A stretch of 64,000 nucleotides of DNA from Actinomadura syzygii (GTDB lineage Bacteria > Actinomycetota > Actinomycetes > Streptosporangiales > Streptosporangiaceae), in NCBI RefSeq assembly GCF_008085905.1, contig NZ_VSFF01000010.1, positions 310,001-374,000 on the forward strand, in the 5' to 3' direction. Each line of letters opens with the position of its first letter. Positions within the stretch are counted from its first letter, which is position 1. Positions 16,876 to 25,450 of this stretch are shown piece after piece. The translations under genes and the position numbers were made by a program. Under the pieces are notes generated by a model. The model saw only the letters and a list, made by a program, of their open reading frames with translations, did not search any database and was not told the DNA's origin.

Positions 16876-17565
16876 GTGACGACCACGAGCGCTGAATCCG
16901 GACGATCGAGAAGCCGCGCCGCCGGCGAGGGCGGGCCCCGCCGCCGCGGCCGGGGCTCGTCCGGCCCGGCGTCGGAACGGCGCGAGCACCTCGTGCGGCT
17001 GGCCGCCGAGCTGTTCGCCGAGAAGGGGTTCCAGGCCACGACGGTCCGCAACATCGCCGACGAGGCGGGCATCCTGTCGGGCAGCCTGTACCACCACTTC
17101 GACTCCAAGGAGTCGATCGTCGACGAGATCCTCGCGGGCTTCTTCACCGAGATCATGGCGGCGTACCAGCGGGTGGTCGAGGAGAGCGCGGGCCCGCGCG
17201 AGACGGTCGCGGGGCTCGTCCGGGTCGCGTTCGGCAGCCTGGAGCCGCACCGCGCCGCGATCACGGTCATGCAGAACGACTGGAACTACCTCCAGGGCAT
17301 GTCCCGCTTCGCCTACCTCACGAGGTCCGAGGAGGAGGTCGAGAAGATCTGGGTGGACGCCCTCGCGTCCGGCCAGGAGCGGGGCCTGTTCCGCGACGAC
17401 CTCGACCCCCAGCTCACCTACCGGATGATCCGCGACACGATCTGGGTCGCGGTCCGGTGGTTCCGGCCGGGCGGCCGGCTGGACGCCGAGGGGCTCGCCG
17501 AGCACTACCTCAAGGTGATGTTCGACGGCATCAACGTCCACCCGGCCGCGTCGCCCGAGTCCTAG
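16876..17565 (+). CDS. kstR2: TetR-family regulator, KstR2-like
   Basis: The protein has 229 residues. An Arg/Gly/Ser-rich extension of about 35 residues precedes a TetR helix-turn-helix (RREHLVRLAAELFAEKGF, then DEAGILSGSLYHHFDSKE). The C-terminal RDTIWVAVRWFRPGGRL closely resembles Mycobacterium KstR2, which represses the late (HIP, ring C/D) steps of cholesterol degradation and binds HIP-CoA. The match to KstR2 is from memory. The upstream palindrome supports it independently. A -10-like CATAAT (16864-16869) ends about 7 bases before the GTG, so the mRNA may be leaderless. The classical KstR2 targets (ipd, fadD3, fadE genes) are not in this window. The gene converges on the MMPL transporter. 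Confidence 0.72.
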   Translation: MTTTSAESGRSRSRAAGEGGPRRRGRGSSGPASERREHLVRLAAELFAEKGFQATTVRNIADEAGILSGSLYHHFDSKESIVDEILAGFFTEIMAAYQRVVEESAGPRETVAGLVRVAFGSLEPHRAAITVMQNDWNYLQGMSRFAYLTRSEEEVEKIWVDALASGQERGLFRDDLDPQLTYRMIRDTIWVAVRWFRPGGRLDAEGLAEHYLKVMFDGINVHPAASPES

Positions 17566-17577
17566 ACCGCGGGAGCC

Positions 17578-19728
17578 CTAGCCCCGCGCCCCCGCCGGGC
17601 GCCGCTCCGCGGCGGGCTCCGCGCGGTGCGGGGGCAGCAGCTTCGCCAGCGGGCGCGGGAGCCACCAGTTCGCCTCGCCGAACAGTTCCATCAGCGCCGG
17701 GACGAGCACCAGCCGCACCACCGTCGCGTCGATCAGGATCGCGACGCCTAGCCCAAGGCCCATCTGCTTGACCGCGACGTCCGCGCCGAGCAGCACCGAC
17801 AGGAACACCATCACCATGATCGCCGCGGCCGCCGTGATCACCCGGGCGGTGCGGGACAGCCCGAGCGCCACCGCCTCCCGGGTCGCGACGCCCGACTCGT
17901 ACGTCTCGCGGATGCGGGACACGAGGAACACCTCGTAGTCCATCGAGAGCCCGAACAGGATCGGGAACATCATCAGCGGCACCCAGGTCGTCACCGGCAT
18001 GTCCGTCGGGAACCCGAGCAGGCGCCCCGCCCAGCCCCACTGGACGACCGCCGTCACCACCCCGTACGCCGCCGCGATCGACAGCAGGTTCATCACCGCG
18101 GCCTGGAGCGCCACCGTCAGCGACCGGACGAGGACGACGAGCAGCAGCAGCGACAGGCCGACGACGACGGCGATCAGCCACGGCAGCCGGGTGCTGACGC
18201 TCTCCGCGAAGTCGATGGACGCGGCGTTCTGCCCGCCGACGTAGGTGTGCGCGCCCGTCCCCTTGTTCACGCCCGGGATGACGTCGTCGCGCAGCGTGTG
18301 GACGAGTTTCGGCGTCGCCTCGTCCTGCACGCCGGTCGTCGGGAACGCGATGACGATGGACGCGGCGCCGTCCGCGCTGGTGCGCGGCGGCTGGACGGCC
18401 GCGACGCCCGGCGTCTGCCGGACGGCGGCGGCGAGCCGTCCCGCGTCGGCCTGCGTCCCGCCCTCGGTGACGAGGATCAGCGGCGCGGCCGTGCCGGGCC
18501 CGAAGCCGCGCGCCATGATCTGGCTCGCCTGGTAGCCGCTGTGGTCGTGCGGCTGGACGCTGGAGTCGGGCAGGCTGAGCCGCATCGACAGCGCGGGCAC
18601 GGCGAGGACCAGCAGGATCGCGGCCGCGCACAGCCCCGCGACGACCGGGTGGCGCTGCACGACCCGCGCCCACCGCTCCGCGAGCGGACGGCGCCCGCCG
18701 CCGCCGGCGCCGTGCCGGGTGCCCGGCAGCCGGAGCCGGTCGATGGCGTGCCCGGCGAAGCCGAGCAGGGCGGGCAGCAGGGTCACGGCGGCGAACATCG
18801 TCATCAGGACCGTGACCCCGGCGGCGACCGCGACGCCGTTGAGCAGGCTCTGCTGCATGACGAACAGGCCCATCAGCGCGATCACCACGGTGGTGCCCGC
18901 GAACAGGACGGCGCGCCCGGCGGTGGTGACGGAGGTGACGACCGCGTCCTCGGGGTCGTTCCCGGCGTGCAGCTCCTCCCGGTAGCGGGTGACGATGAAC
19001 AGCGCGTAGTCGATGCCGACGCCGAGCCCGATGAGCGCCGCGACGATCGGGCTGAACGACGGGGCGGGCAGCAGGTGCCCGATCAGCATGATCAGCGAGA
19101 GGCCGGTGCCGATGCCGAACAGCGCGGTCAGGATCGGCAGGCCCATCGCGAGCACCGAGCCGAACGCGACGAGCAGGATCACCATCGCGGCGATCACGCC
19201 GATGCCCTCGGACGGCCCGCCGCCCGGCGTCTCGGCGGAGTCCACGGCCGAGCCGCCCAGCTCGATCTGGACGGGACCCGAGTCGGTGCGGACGTCGTCC
19301 AGCAACGCCTTGACGTCGGACTTCGGCATCTCGTCGGACGTGACGTCCAGGTTGGCGGCGGCGAACGCCGTCTTCCCGTCCTTGGACACCTGCCCCGGCG
19401 TCGCGTAGGGCGACGACACCGACGACACGTGCGGCGTCTTGGCGAGCCGTCCGATCGCCTGCTCGACCTTCGCCTTCGCCTCCGGGCTCTGGACGCCGCC
19501 GGGCGCGTGGACGGCGAGCGTGATCTCGTCGCCGCTCTGCTTCGGGAAGTGCTCGTCGAGGATGTCGCTCGCCTTCGCCGACCCGGAGTTCCCGCCGGAG
19601 AAGTCGTTCAGCGGCTCGGCCGCGAAGCCGAAGCCGACCGCCAGCACGACGACCAGGCCGGCTATCCAGCCCGCCACCGTCAGACGTCGCCGCCGATAGC
19701 AGAATCGGGCGAGCCGGGCCAGCCTCAT
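17578..19728 (-). CDS. MMPL/RND-family membrane transporter
   Basis: The protein has 716 residues. It has eleven or twelve hydrophobic segments in two MMPL repeats, with one large extracytoplasmic loop after the first segment and another in the second half. The conserved charged transmembrane motifs GIDYALF in the first repeat and MDYEVFL in the second are intact, so proton-driven transport is plausible. Mycobacterial MmpL proteins export envelope lipids, and other actinobacterial members export lipids, pigments or drugs. The ATG at 19728 is chosen because AAGGTGG precedes it. The inverted repeat at 19906-19927 may be its operator. The substrate is unknown. Confidence 0.88.
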   Translation of the reverse strand: MRLARLARFCYRRRRLTVAGWIAGLVVVLAVGFGFAAEPLNDFSGGNSGSAKASDILDEHFPKQSGDEITLAVHAPGGVQSPEAKAKVEQAIGRLAKTPHVSSVSSPYATPGQVSKDGKTAFAAANLDVTSDEMPKSDVKALLDDVRTDSGPVQIELGGSAVDSAETPGGGPSEGIGVIAAMVILLVAFGSVLAMGLPILTALFGIGTGLSLIMLIGHLLPAPSFSPIVAALIGLGVGIDYALFIVTRYREELHAGNDPEDAVVTSVTTAGRAVLFAGTTVVIALMGLFVMQQSLLNGVAVAAGVTVLMTMFAAVTLLPALLGFAGHAIDRLRLPGTRHGAGGGGRRPLAERWARVVQRHPVVAGLCAAAILLVLAVPALSMRLSLPDSSVQPHDHSGYQASQIMARGFGPGTAAPLILVTEGGTQADAGRLAAAVRQTPGVAAVQPPRTSADGAASIVIAFPTTGVQDEATPKLVHTLRDDVIPGVNKGTGAHTYVGGQNAASIDFAESVSTRLPWLIAVVVGLSLLLLVVLVRSLTVALQAAVMNLLSIAAAYGVVTAVVQWGWAGRLLGFPTDMPVTTWVPLMMFPILFGLSMDYEVFLVSRIRETYESGVATREAVALGLSRTARVITAAAAIMVMVFLSVLLGADVAVKQMGLGLGVAILIDATVVRLVLVPALMELFGEANWWLPRPLAKLLPPHRAEPAAERRPAGARG

Positions 19729-20056
19729 GGGGAACCACCTTCGTGTGCGTGCCGTGTCGTCTGCGTGCGTCCGCCTGGATGCGTCGGTCCGCATGCGCCG
19801 TCGATGACCTGGTGACGTCCGGGCACTGGGGAATGTGACGGCTGCTACAGCGTTGCCTTTAGGCGGGCCCCGACACATCGGACGCGCGGTGTCATCCGTC
19901 CGGCCGTGTACATCCGTTGGAGTACACCCGGCGCGGTATCCCACTGTGCGAGTCCCCTAAGCCCCATAGTGTGCTTAGTCACAATTTGCCGAGTAGGGGT
20001 GACGCTTTGGCCCGTGGGGACGCTGTTACCGGAGAGATCGACGGGGGGAGGGCGAC
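19729..20056. promoter_or_regulatory. Divergent non-coding region between MMPL and the 76-residue gene
   Basis: No gene seen. It contains the inverted repeat GTGTAC (19906-19911) with GTACAC (19922-19927), spaced by 10 bases and typical of a dimeric repressor site. It also has an AT-richer block around 19965-19990 (AGTGTGCTTAGTCACA) about 70-90 bases before the 76-residue gene. Confidence 0.5.
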
Positions 20057-20287
20057 ATGACGGCTCAACGGGGCGCCGCCGGTCGCGACGAGCCCACGCC
20101 CGCCGCGATGCGGGCCGCCACCGCGCGCGGCCTGCAGGAGCAGTTCCCGGGCGTGCGGGTCTGGTACGGCGAGTCGACCGGGTCGTGGTGGGCGCTGGTG
20201 CCGACGCGCGGGGGTCCGCGCTTGGTGGAGGCGCCGACTCCGCAGCAGCTCCGCGAGGAGATCCTCAGCATCCGGAGCAGGGGCTGA
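20057..20287 (+). CDS. Small aromatic-rich protein (same family as 54198-54557)
   Basis: The protein has 76 residues. The core FPGVRVWYGESTGSWWALVP and the tail EAPTPQQLREEI align with the 119-residue protein at 54198-54557 (FPGWTIWFGPFTGRWWALPP, EADTPQRLIARI). Such small proteins are common in actinobacteria, often beside DNA-binding proteins. The function is unknown. The start has a strong GGGGGAGGG site. No paired regulator is adjacent. Confidence 0.7.
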   Translation: MTAQRGAAGRDEPTPAAMRAATARGLQEQFPGVRVWYGESTGSWWALVPTRGGPRLVEAPTPQQLREEILSIRSRG

Positions 20288-20417
20288 GCCCTACGAAAAG
20301 AGCGGGCACGAAAAGAAAGGGCGCGGAGAGAAAGGGCGGCGTGCCGCCCACCGGGGACGGGGCGCGATCCGTCCCCGGCGGGCGTCTGTCAGGAACGTAA
20401 CCTGAAAATCGTTCAGG

Positions 20418-20431
20418 CACAAGCGCTTGCT
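20418..20431. promoter_or_regulatory. KstR2-like palindrome in a convergent gap
   Basis: CACAAGCGCTTGCT has the perfect core CAAGCGCTTG and misses the KstR2 consensus at one outer base. It lies between the stops of two convergent genes (20287 and 20495). It has no obvious target start nearby. Confidence 0.4.
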
Positions 20432-20494
20432 CGGTGCTTCTCCGAGCTCGACCGGTGGCGTGCCCGCCATGGTCACCGGCCCGCGAGCGCGCGG

Positions 20495-20794
20495 CTACAG
20501 CTCGTACTGGATGGCCGCGCGCTCCGCCGCGATCGGCGACACGAACTCCTCGACCACCGCCCGGTGGGCCGGGTGGTCGCGGTAGGCGAGGTAGTCGTCC
20601 TTGTCGGCGAAGTCCGCGACCACGACGAAGTCGTACCCGCCCGGGTTCACCCCGGCGTTCGTCCCGAGGCTGTACTCCCGGATCTCCGGGAGCACGCCGG
20701 GCAGCTCGCCCAGCCGCGCCGCGACCTCGTCCTGCTGGCCGGTCGTCGTGCCCTCGGCCCACCTGAACATCGCCACATGCCGGAATCCGCTCAT
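20495..20794 (-). CDS. Dabb-family (stress-responsive A/B barrel) protein
   Basis: The 99-residue protein matches the dimeric alpha/beta barrel domain: FRHVAMFRW at the N-terminus, the YSLGTNAG segment, YDFVVVADFADKDDYLAYRDHPAH, then a final helix. Dabb proteins form dimers; some bind or cyclise small hydrophobic substrates, and most have unknown roles. It is cytosolic and complete. It lies 38 bases upstream of the stop of the flavodoxin-like gene at 20833, in the same direction, so the two may be co-transcribed. Confidence 0.85.
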   Translation of the reverse strand: MSGFRHVAMFRWAEGTTTGQQDEVAARLGELPGVLPEIREYSLGTNAGVNPGGYDFVVVADFADKDDYLAYRDHPAHRAVVEEFVSPIAAERAAIQYEL

Positions 20795-20832
20795 GGGGGC
20801 ACGTTATCGGGGCCCGGCCGCGACGCCGCCGA

Positions 20833-21294
20833 TCAGAGGGTGCCCAGTTCCGCCGCCGTGACGGCGCCGAGCTCCCAGCACGCCTCCAGATCCTCCCTGG
20901 ACGGCTCCCCCGTCACGACCACCGGCGGTTGCACGGCCTTCCACTTCAACCCCGTGGTGATCGACTCAAGGGCGCGCAGCGCGCCCGTCGCGTCGCTGCC
21001 GCCGTGCAGGTACGCCCCGAACGGCCGCCGGACGGTCTCTTCGAGGCACGGGTAGTAGACCTGGTCGAAGAAGTGCTTGAGCGCCCCGGACAGGTAGCCG
21101 AGGTTGACCGGCGAGCCGAGCAGGTAGCCGTCCGCTTCGAGGACGTCCACGGCGGTGGCCCCGAGCGCCGGTCGGGTCACGACGTCCACGCCCTCGATCT
21201 CGTCGGCGCCCGCACCGGACCGCACCGCCTCGAACATCGCCTGGAGGTTCGGCGACGGCGTGTGATGGACGATCAGCAGCCTCTTCACCACCAC
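20833..21294 (-). CDS. Flavodoxin/NADPH-dependent FMN reductase-like protein
   Basis: The 153-residue protein has a flavodoxin-like fold. The phosphate loop HHTPSPNLQAM, the FMN-contacting GSPVNLGYLSGALKHFFDQ and the aromatic/glycine loop YLHGGSD are all visible. It probably binds FMN and carries electrons or reduces quinone-like compounds. Three consecutive GTG codons at the 5' end make the exact start uncertain. No good ribosome site is seen. Confidence 0.75.
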   Translation of the reverse strand: MVVKRLLIVHHTPSPNLQAMFEAVRSGAGADEIEGVDVVTRPALGATAVDVLEADGYLLGSPVNLGYLSGALKHFFDQVYYPCLEETVRRPFGAYLHGGSDATGALRALESITTGLKWKAVQPPVVVTGEPSREDLEACWELGAVTAAELGTL

Positions 21295-21462
21295 GACACT
21301 AGACCGTGTGCGAACGGCCCCGACGTGGGAAGGGATCCCTTCCCGGGTGCTCCCCGGCTCGCCCGAACCGCCGTAATCTGAAGTGTGCGGACATGATCAA
21401 CGTCCGGTCCGGGGAATGAGTTCCTAAGGATCTTGGTTGTGAGCCCAGCGGAGGTGTCCTTC

Positions 21463-23145
21463 GTGCAAGGCGAATCATCCTGGGGGGACGATCCCTCACT
21501 TCCGGCACGGCCGGGACAGGCCGCCGACGCGGCACGGCCGGTGTGGCCGCTCGCCGCCGTCACGCTGGCCGTCGCCGCGCTGGTCGTCGTCCCGGCGGCG
21601 ACCGTGTCGCCCGAGTGGCTCGGGCCGGTGTCCCGGCTGGTCACCGGCAGCCCGCTGCTCCCGGCGCACGCCATGGCGCTCGGCCTCGCGCTGCTGCTGG
21701 TCGCGCGCGGCGTCCTGCTGCGCCGCCGCGCCGCCTGGTACGGGCTGGTCCTGCTGGTGCTGCTCGGCCTGCTCGCCGTCCTGACCGGGGAGGACCCGGC
21801 CTGGCGGCTGCCGCTGCTCGCCGCCGTCATCGGGGGGCTGTGGCTGGAGCGCGGACGGTTCCCGGTGCGGCCGCATCCCGAGCGCGTCCGCACGGCCGTG
21901 AAGACCGGGGCGTTCCTGGTGGTCGGCGCGGTCGCCGGGTCGCTCGTCCTCGGCGGCGTGTCGGTCCGGTCGGTCGGGCAGGTCGCGGGCGGGCTCGGCG
22001 CGACCGGCGCGCCCATCGACGGCGCGTCGTGGCTGCCCGGCGTCCTCGCGCTCGCGGGCGCGGCCGGGCTGCTCGTCATCGTCATCACGCTGCTCGCGCC
22101 CGACCCGGCGCCGCCGCCCGGCGACGAGGCCGAGCGCCGCCGCGTCGCGGGCCTCGTCGCGCACCCCGGCTCCGACACCCTCGCCCCGTTCGCGCTGCGC
22201 CGCGACAAGGCGTACGTGTTCAGCCCGGACGGGCGCGCCGCGATCGGCTACCGCGTCCTGTTCGGGCTGGCGGTGGCGGGCGGCGACCCGGTCGGGGACC
22301 CCGGCTCGCACGCCGCCGCCGTCCGCGCGTTCCTCGCGCTGTGCCGGACGACCGGCTGGCGTCCCGCCGTGCTCGGCGCGAGCGACGGCCTGCTCCCGGT
22401 GTGGGGACGGTTCCGCTCCATCGGCTTCGGCGACGAGGTCGTGATCCGCCCGGCGGAGTTCACGCTGTCCGGACGGACGATGCGGAACGTCCGGCAGGCG
22501 GTGCGGCGGACGGAGAACGCCGGGGTCACGTCCGAGATCGTCCCAGAGCGGGAGCTGGCGCCCGCGCTGCGCGACCGGCTGCTGGACGTCGCGTCCCGAT
22601 CCCTTGGCGGCGCGGCCGAGCGCGGCTTCTCCATGAACCTGGACGAGCTGCTCACCGGCTACCACCCCGGCGCGCTCGTCGCCATCGCCTACGACCAGGA
22701 CGCGGAGCCCATCGCGTTCCAGCGCTACGTGACGGCGGGCGAGGGCGTCAGCCTGGACGCGATGCGCCGCGACCCCGACGGGCCCAACGGCGTCAACGAG
22801 CGGCTGATCGTTGAAATGGTCGAGTACGCGGGCGAGCGCGGACATGGGGTCGTGTCGCTGAACTTCGCCGCGTTCCGCGAGCTGCTCGACACAGCGGACC
22901 GCACGCCCCTGGAGAAGGCGGGCTACCGTGCCCTGCACCTGCTCGACCCGTGGATCGCGGTGGAGTCGCTGTACCTGTTCGACAAGAAGTTCAGGCCGTC
23001 CTACAAGCCGCGCAACGTGATGTTCCGGTCGTGGTTCGACATCGCCTGGGTGGCCGCCGCGCTGCTCACGCTGGAGTTCGGCCGGACGCGCCCGGCCCGC
23101 CGCGCCGCGGACCCGGCGACCGAGCCCGTCCACCACCTGGGGTGA
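21463..23145 (+). CDS. Phosphatidylglycerol lysyltransferase-type (DUF2156) membrane protein
   Basis: The protein has about 560 residues. Six or seven hydrophobic segments fill residues 15-210. A cytoplasmic DUF2156/MprF C-terminal domain follows, of the tandem GNAT type, recognisable by AYVFSPDGRAAIGYRVLFGLAVAGGDPVGDP, FRSIGFGDEVVI, and VNERLIVEMVEYAGERGHGVVSLNFA. MprF enzymes move an amino acid from aminoacyl-tRNA to phosphatidylglycerol, giving resistance to cationic peptides. The GTG at 21463 has GGAGG eight bases upstream. GTG at 21439 with AAGGA is an alternative. It stands alone, without a lysyl-tRNA synthetase gene. Confidence 0.8.
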   Translation: MQGESSWGDDPSLPARPGQAADAARPVWPLAAVTLAVAALVVVPAATVSPEWLGPVSRLVTGSPLLPAHAMALGLALLLVARGVLLRRRAAWYGLVLLVLLGLLAVLTGEDPAWRLPLLAAVIGGLWLERGRFPVRPHPERVRTAVKTGAFLVVGAVAGSLVLGGVSVRSVGQVAGGLGATGAPIDGASWLPGVLALAGAAGLLVIVITLLAPDPAPPPGDEAERRRVAGLVAHPGSDTLAPFALRRDKAYVFSPDGRAAIGYRVLFGLAVAGGDPVGDPGSHAAAVRAFLALCRTTGWRPAVLGASDGLLPVWGRFRSIGFGDEVVIRPAEFTLSGRTMRNVRQAVRRTENAGVTSEIVPERELAPALRDRLLDVASRSLGGAAERGFSMNLDELLTGYHPGALVAIAYDQDAEPIAFQRYVTAGEGVSLDAMRRDPDGPNGVNERLIVEMVEYAGERGHGVVSLNFAAFRELLDTADRTPLEKAGYRALHLLDPWIAVESLYLFDKKFRPSYKPRNVMFRSWFDIAWVAAALLTLEFGRTRPARRAADPATEPVHHLG

Positions 23146-23220
23146 CGCGGAACCTGCCGTCCGGCGACCTGCGCGCCTACCGGCTGACGCAGGCCGCCTC
23201 CACGGCCGCTTGCTGAAGGC

Positions 23221-23973
23221 TCAGTGCATCGTGATGCCGCCGCTGACGGAGATCGTCTGGCCGGTGATGTATTCGGCGCGGTCGGTGCAGAGGAAGGCGA
23301 CCAGCCCGGCGACGTCGTCCGGACGCCCGATCCGGCGCAGCGGGATCTGCTTGACGAACTTGTCGAGCATCCCGGAGTCGGGGTCGGCGCCGCCGCGGCG
23401 GAGCATCGGCGTGTCCGTCGGCCCCGGGCACACGACGTTGGACGTGACGCCGCCGCGCGCCGCCTCCCGCGCCAGCGTCTTCGCGAGCCCGAACAGCCCG
23501 GACTTCGTCGCCGCGTAGGCCGCCTCCCCGCCGCCGCCCGCCCGCGCGCCGTCCGAGGAGACGAACACGAGCCGTCCCCAGCCGCGCTCGGTCATGCCGG
23601 GCAGCAGCCGGTGCGTGAGCTGCATGGGCGCGCGCAGGTTGACGCGCCACATCAGGTCCCAGTGCGCCGGGTCGCTGGCGGCGAACGGCTCGATGATCGC
23701 GACGCCCGCGTTGTGGACGAGCACGTCGACCGGCCCGATCCCGGCGGCGAACGCGTCGACGGCGCCGGTGTCGGCGAGGTCGACGGGGGCCGCGACGCCG
23801 CCGAGGGCGTCCGCGACCTCGCGGGCGCCCGCCTCGTCCCGGTCGGCGACGATTACGCGGGCGCCGAGCGCGGCGAGGTCGGCGCAGATCGCGCGTCCCA
23901 TGCCGCCGGCTCCGCCGGTCACCACCGCCGTGCGGCCGTCGAGTCTCGTCCCGGTCAGGCTGATTCCGTCCAT
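23221..23973 (-). CDS. SDR-family oxidoreductase, BadH-like
   Basis: The 250-residue protein is a classical short-chain dehydrogenase: NAD(P) site TGGAGGMGR, NNAG-equivalent HNAG, catalytic Ser in VSSDGARAGGGGEAAY with YxxxK as YAATK, and CPGPTDTPML after it. The SSDGAR and CPGPTDT segments resemble 2-hydroxycyclohexanecarboxyl-CoA dehydrogenase (BadH). A role in CoA-thioester or alicyclic acid oxidation is therefore possible. The ATG at 23973 has GGAGG five bases upstream. It is divergent from the endonuclease V gene with only 57 bases between. Confidence 0.85.
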   Translation of the reverse strand: MDGISLTGTRLDGRTAVVTGGAGGMGRAICADLAALGARVIVADRDEAGAREVADALGGVAAPVDLADTGAVDAFAAGIGPVDVLVHNAGVAIIEPFAASDPAHWDLMWRVNLRAPMQLTHRLLPGMTERGWGRLVFVSSDGARAGGGGEAAYAATKSGLFGLAKTLAREAARGGVTSNVVCPGPTDTPMLRRGGADPDSGMLDKFVKQIPLRRIGRPDDVAGLVAFLCTDRAEYITGQTISVSGGITMH

Positions 23974-24030
23974 GCGCACCTCCGAATCCCGTTCGATCAA
24001 TTCCTAACATCCGGCGTAATGTGCGGATTC

Positions 24031-24702
24031 ATGGAGGTGCGCGTTCCGCACGAGTGGCCGTCCGGCGAGTCGGCCGCCGAGGCGATCCAGGACCGGCTGC
24101 GCCCGCTGCTCGAACTGGACGCTCCCGGCCCCGCGACGCCCCGCACCGTCGCGGGCCTCGACGTCTCCTACGCGGACGACGGCCGGCTCGCCGCCGCGGT
24201 CGTCGTCCTCGACGGGACGACCCTGGACGTCGTCGAGGAGTCGGTCGCCGTCGGGACGGCCGCGTTCCCCTACGTCCCCGGGCTGTTCGCGTTCCGCGAG
24301 CTGCCCGCGCTGGTCGACGCGCTGCGCGCCCTCAAGACCGTCCCCGACCTGCTCGTCTGCGACGGGTTCGGCGTCGCGCACCCGCGCCGGTTCGGGCTCG
24401 CGTGCCACCTCGGCGTGCTGACCGGCCTGCCCTGCGTCGGCGTGGGCAAGACCGCCTTCGTCGGCACGTACGCGCCGCCCGGCCCGCGGCGCGGCGACGC
24501 CACCCCGCTCGTGGACGGCGGCGAGGTCGTCGGCCGCGTCCTCCGCACGCAGGACGGCGTGAAGCCGGTGTTCGTGTCGGTCGGCCACCGCACCGACCTC
24601 GACACGGCGTGCCGCAACGTCCTCGCCCTGTCGCCCCGGTACCGGCTGCCGGAGACGACCCGCAGGGCGGACCGTCTGTCGCGCGACGCCCTCACCTCAT
24701 GA
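24031..24702 (+). CDS. nfi: Endonuclease V
   Basis: The 223-residue protein has all three catalytic acidic residues of endonuclease V: D44 in GLDVSYAD, E90 in PYVPGLFAFRE, and D111 in CDGFGVAHPRR. GLACHLGVLTGLPCVGVGK follows. The enzyme cuts the second phosphodiester 3' to deoxyinosine in DNA and can act on inosine-containing RNA. The length fits the family. An in-frame ATG at 24019 is also possible. Neither start has a clear ribosome site. Confidence 0.92.
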   Translation: MEVRVPHEWPSGESAAEAIQDRLRPLLELDAPGPATPRTVAGLDVSYADDGRLAAAVVVLDGTTLDVVEESVAVGTAAFPYVPGLFAFRELPALVDALRALKTVPDLLVCDGFGVAHPRRFGLACHLGVLTGLPCVGVGKTAFVGTYAPPGPRRGDATPLVDGGEVVGRVLRTQDGVKPVFVSVGHRTDLDTACRNVLALSPRYRLPETTRRADRLSRDALTS

Positions 24703-24757
24703 CGGCGGACCGGTGGCGCGGCGGCGGGTGGCGCGGAGTTGCGGAAAATGGCAACCT

Positions 24758-24773
24758 CGTCTGCAAGTAGACG
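24758..24773. promoter_or_regulatory. Inverted repeat upstream of a TetR gene
   Basis: CGTCT (24758-24762) and AGACG (24769-24773), spaced by 6 bases, form a small dyad about 40 bases before the TetR start. It is a plausible autoregulatory operator. Confidence 0.45.
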
Positions 24774-24810
24774 GTGACAACCCCAGGTCATCCGCGACAC
24801 CCGCTGGACG

Positions 24811-25437
24811 GTGCCCTTGGACACCCGGCCGATGCGGGCCGACGCCCGCCGCAACTACGAACGACTGATCACGACGGCCCGCACCGCGTTCATGGAGCAC
24901 GGCACGGGCGCGTCCCTCGACGACATCGCGAAGCGTGCCGGAGTCGGCTCCGGCACGCTCTACCGCCACTTCCCCACCAGGGACGCCCTGCTGCACGCCG
25001 TCCTGCGCGACCGGATCGACGCGCTGCTCGCCCACGCCGACGAGCTCCTCGCCGAGCCCGCGCCCGCGCCCGTTCCGGAGGCCGCGCCCGATCCGGAGGC
25101 CGAGGCGCTCGACGCCGAGGCCGCGCTCGGCCGCTGGCTGCGCACCTACCTGACCGGCGCGGCCACCCCGCGCGGCACCGCCACGGTGATCATCGAGGCG
25201 ATGTCGGCGGAGTGGGCGCACACCGGGCTCGGCGCCGCCGCCGCCGCGATCTGCGACGCGCTCGGCCGGCTGCTGGACCGGGCGCAGCGCGCGGGCGCCA
25301 TCCGTCCCGAGGTCGGCCCGCGCGACCTGCTGCGGATCACCAACGCGATCGGCGTCGCCGCCGAGCGCACCTCCGACCCGGCCGCGTACTCCGACCGGAT
25401 GCTGGCGCTGCTCTTCGACGGCCTGCGCACCGGCTAG
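24811..25437 (+). CDS. TetR-family transcriptional regulator
   Basis: The protein has 208 residues. An N-terminal helix-turn-helix (RLITTARTAFMEHGTGASLDDIAKRAGVGSGTLYRHF, residues about 18-55) is followed by a ligand domain with an Ala/Pro/Glu-rich segment. The GTG at 24811 or the ATG at 24832 can start it. Neither has a strong ribosome site. The SDR gene 72 bases downstream runs in the same direction, so the regulator may control that gene and itself. The dyads at 24758-24773 and 25451-25468 flank the gene. Confidence 0.87.
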   Translation: MPLDTRPMRADARRNYERLITTARTAFMEHGTGASLDDIAKRAGVGSGTLYRHFPTRDALLHAVLRDRIDALLAHADELLAEPAPAPVPEAAPDPEAEALDAEAALGRWLRTYLTGAATPRGTATVIIEAMSAEWAHTGLGAAAAAICDALGRLLDRAQRAGAIRPEVGPRDLLRITNAIGVAAERTSDPAAYSDRMLALLFDGLRTG

Positions 25438-25450
25438 GCTTGTTCGTTTG

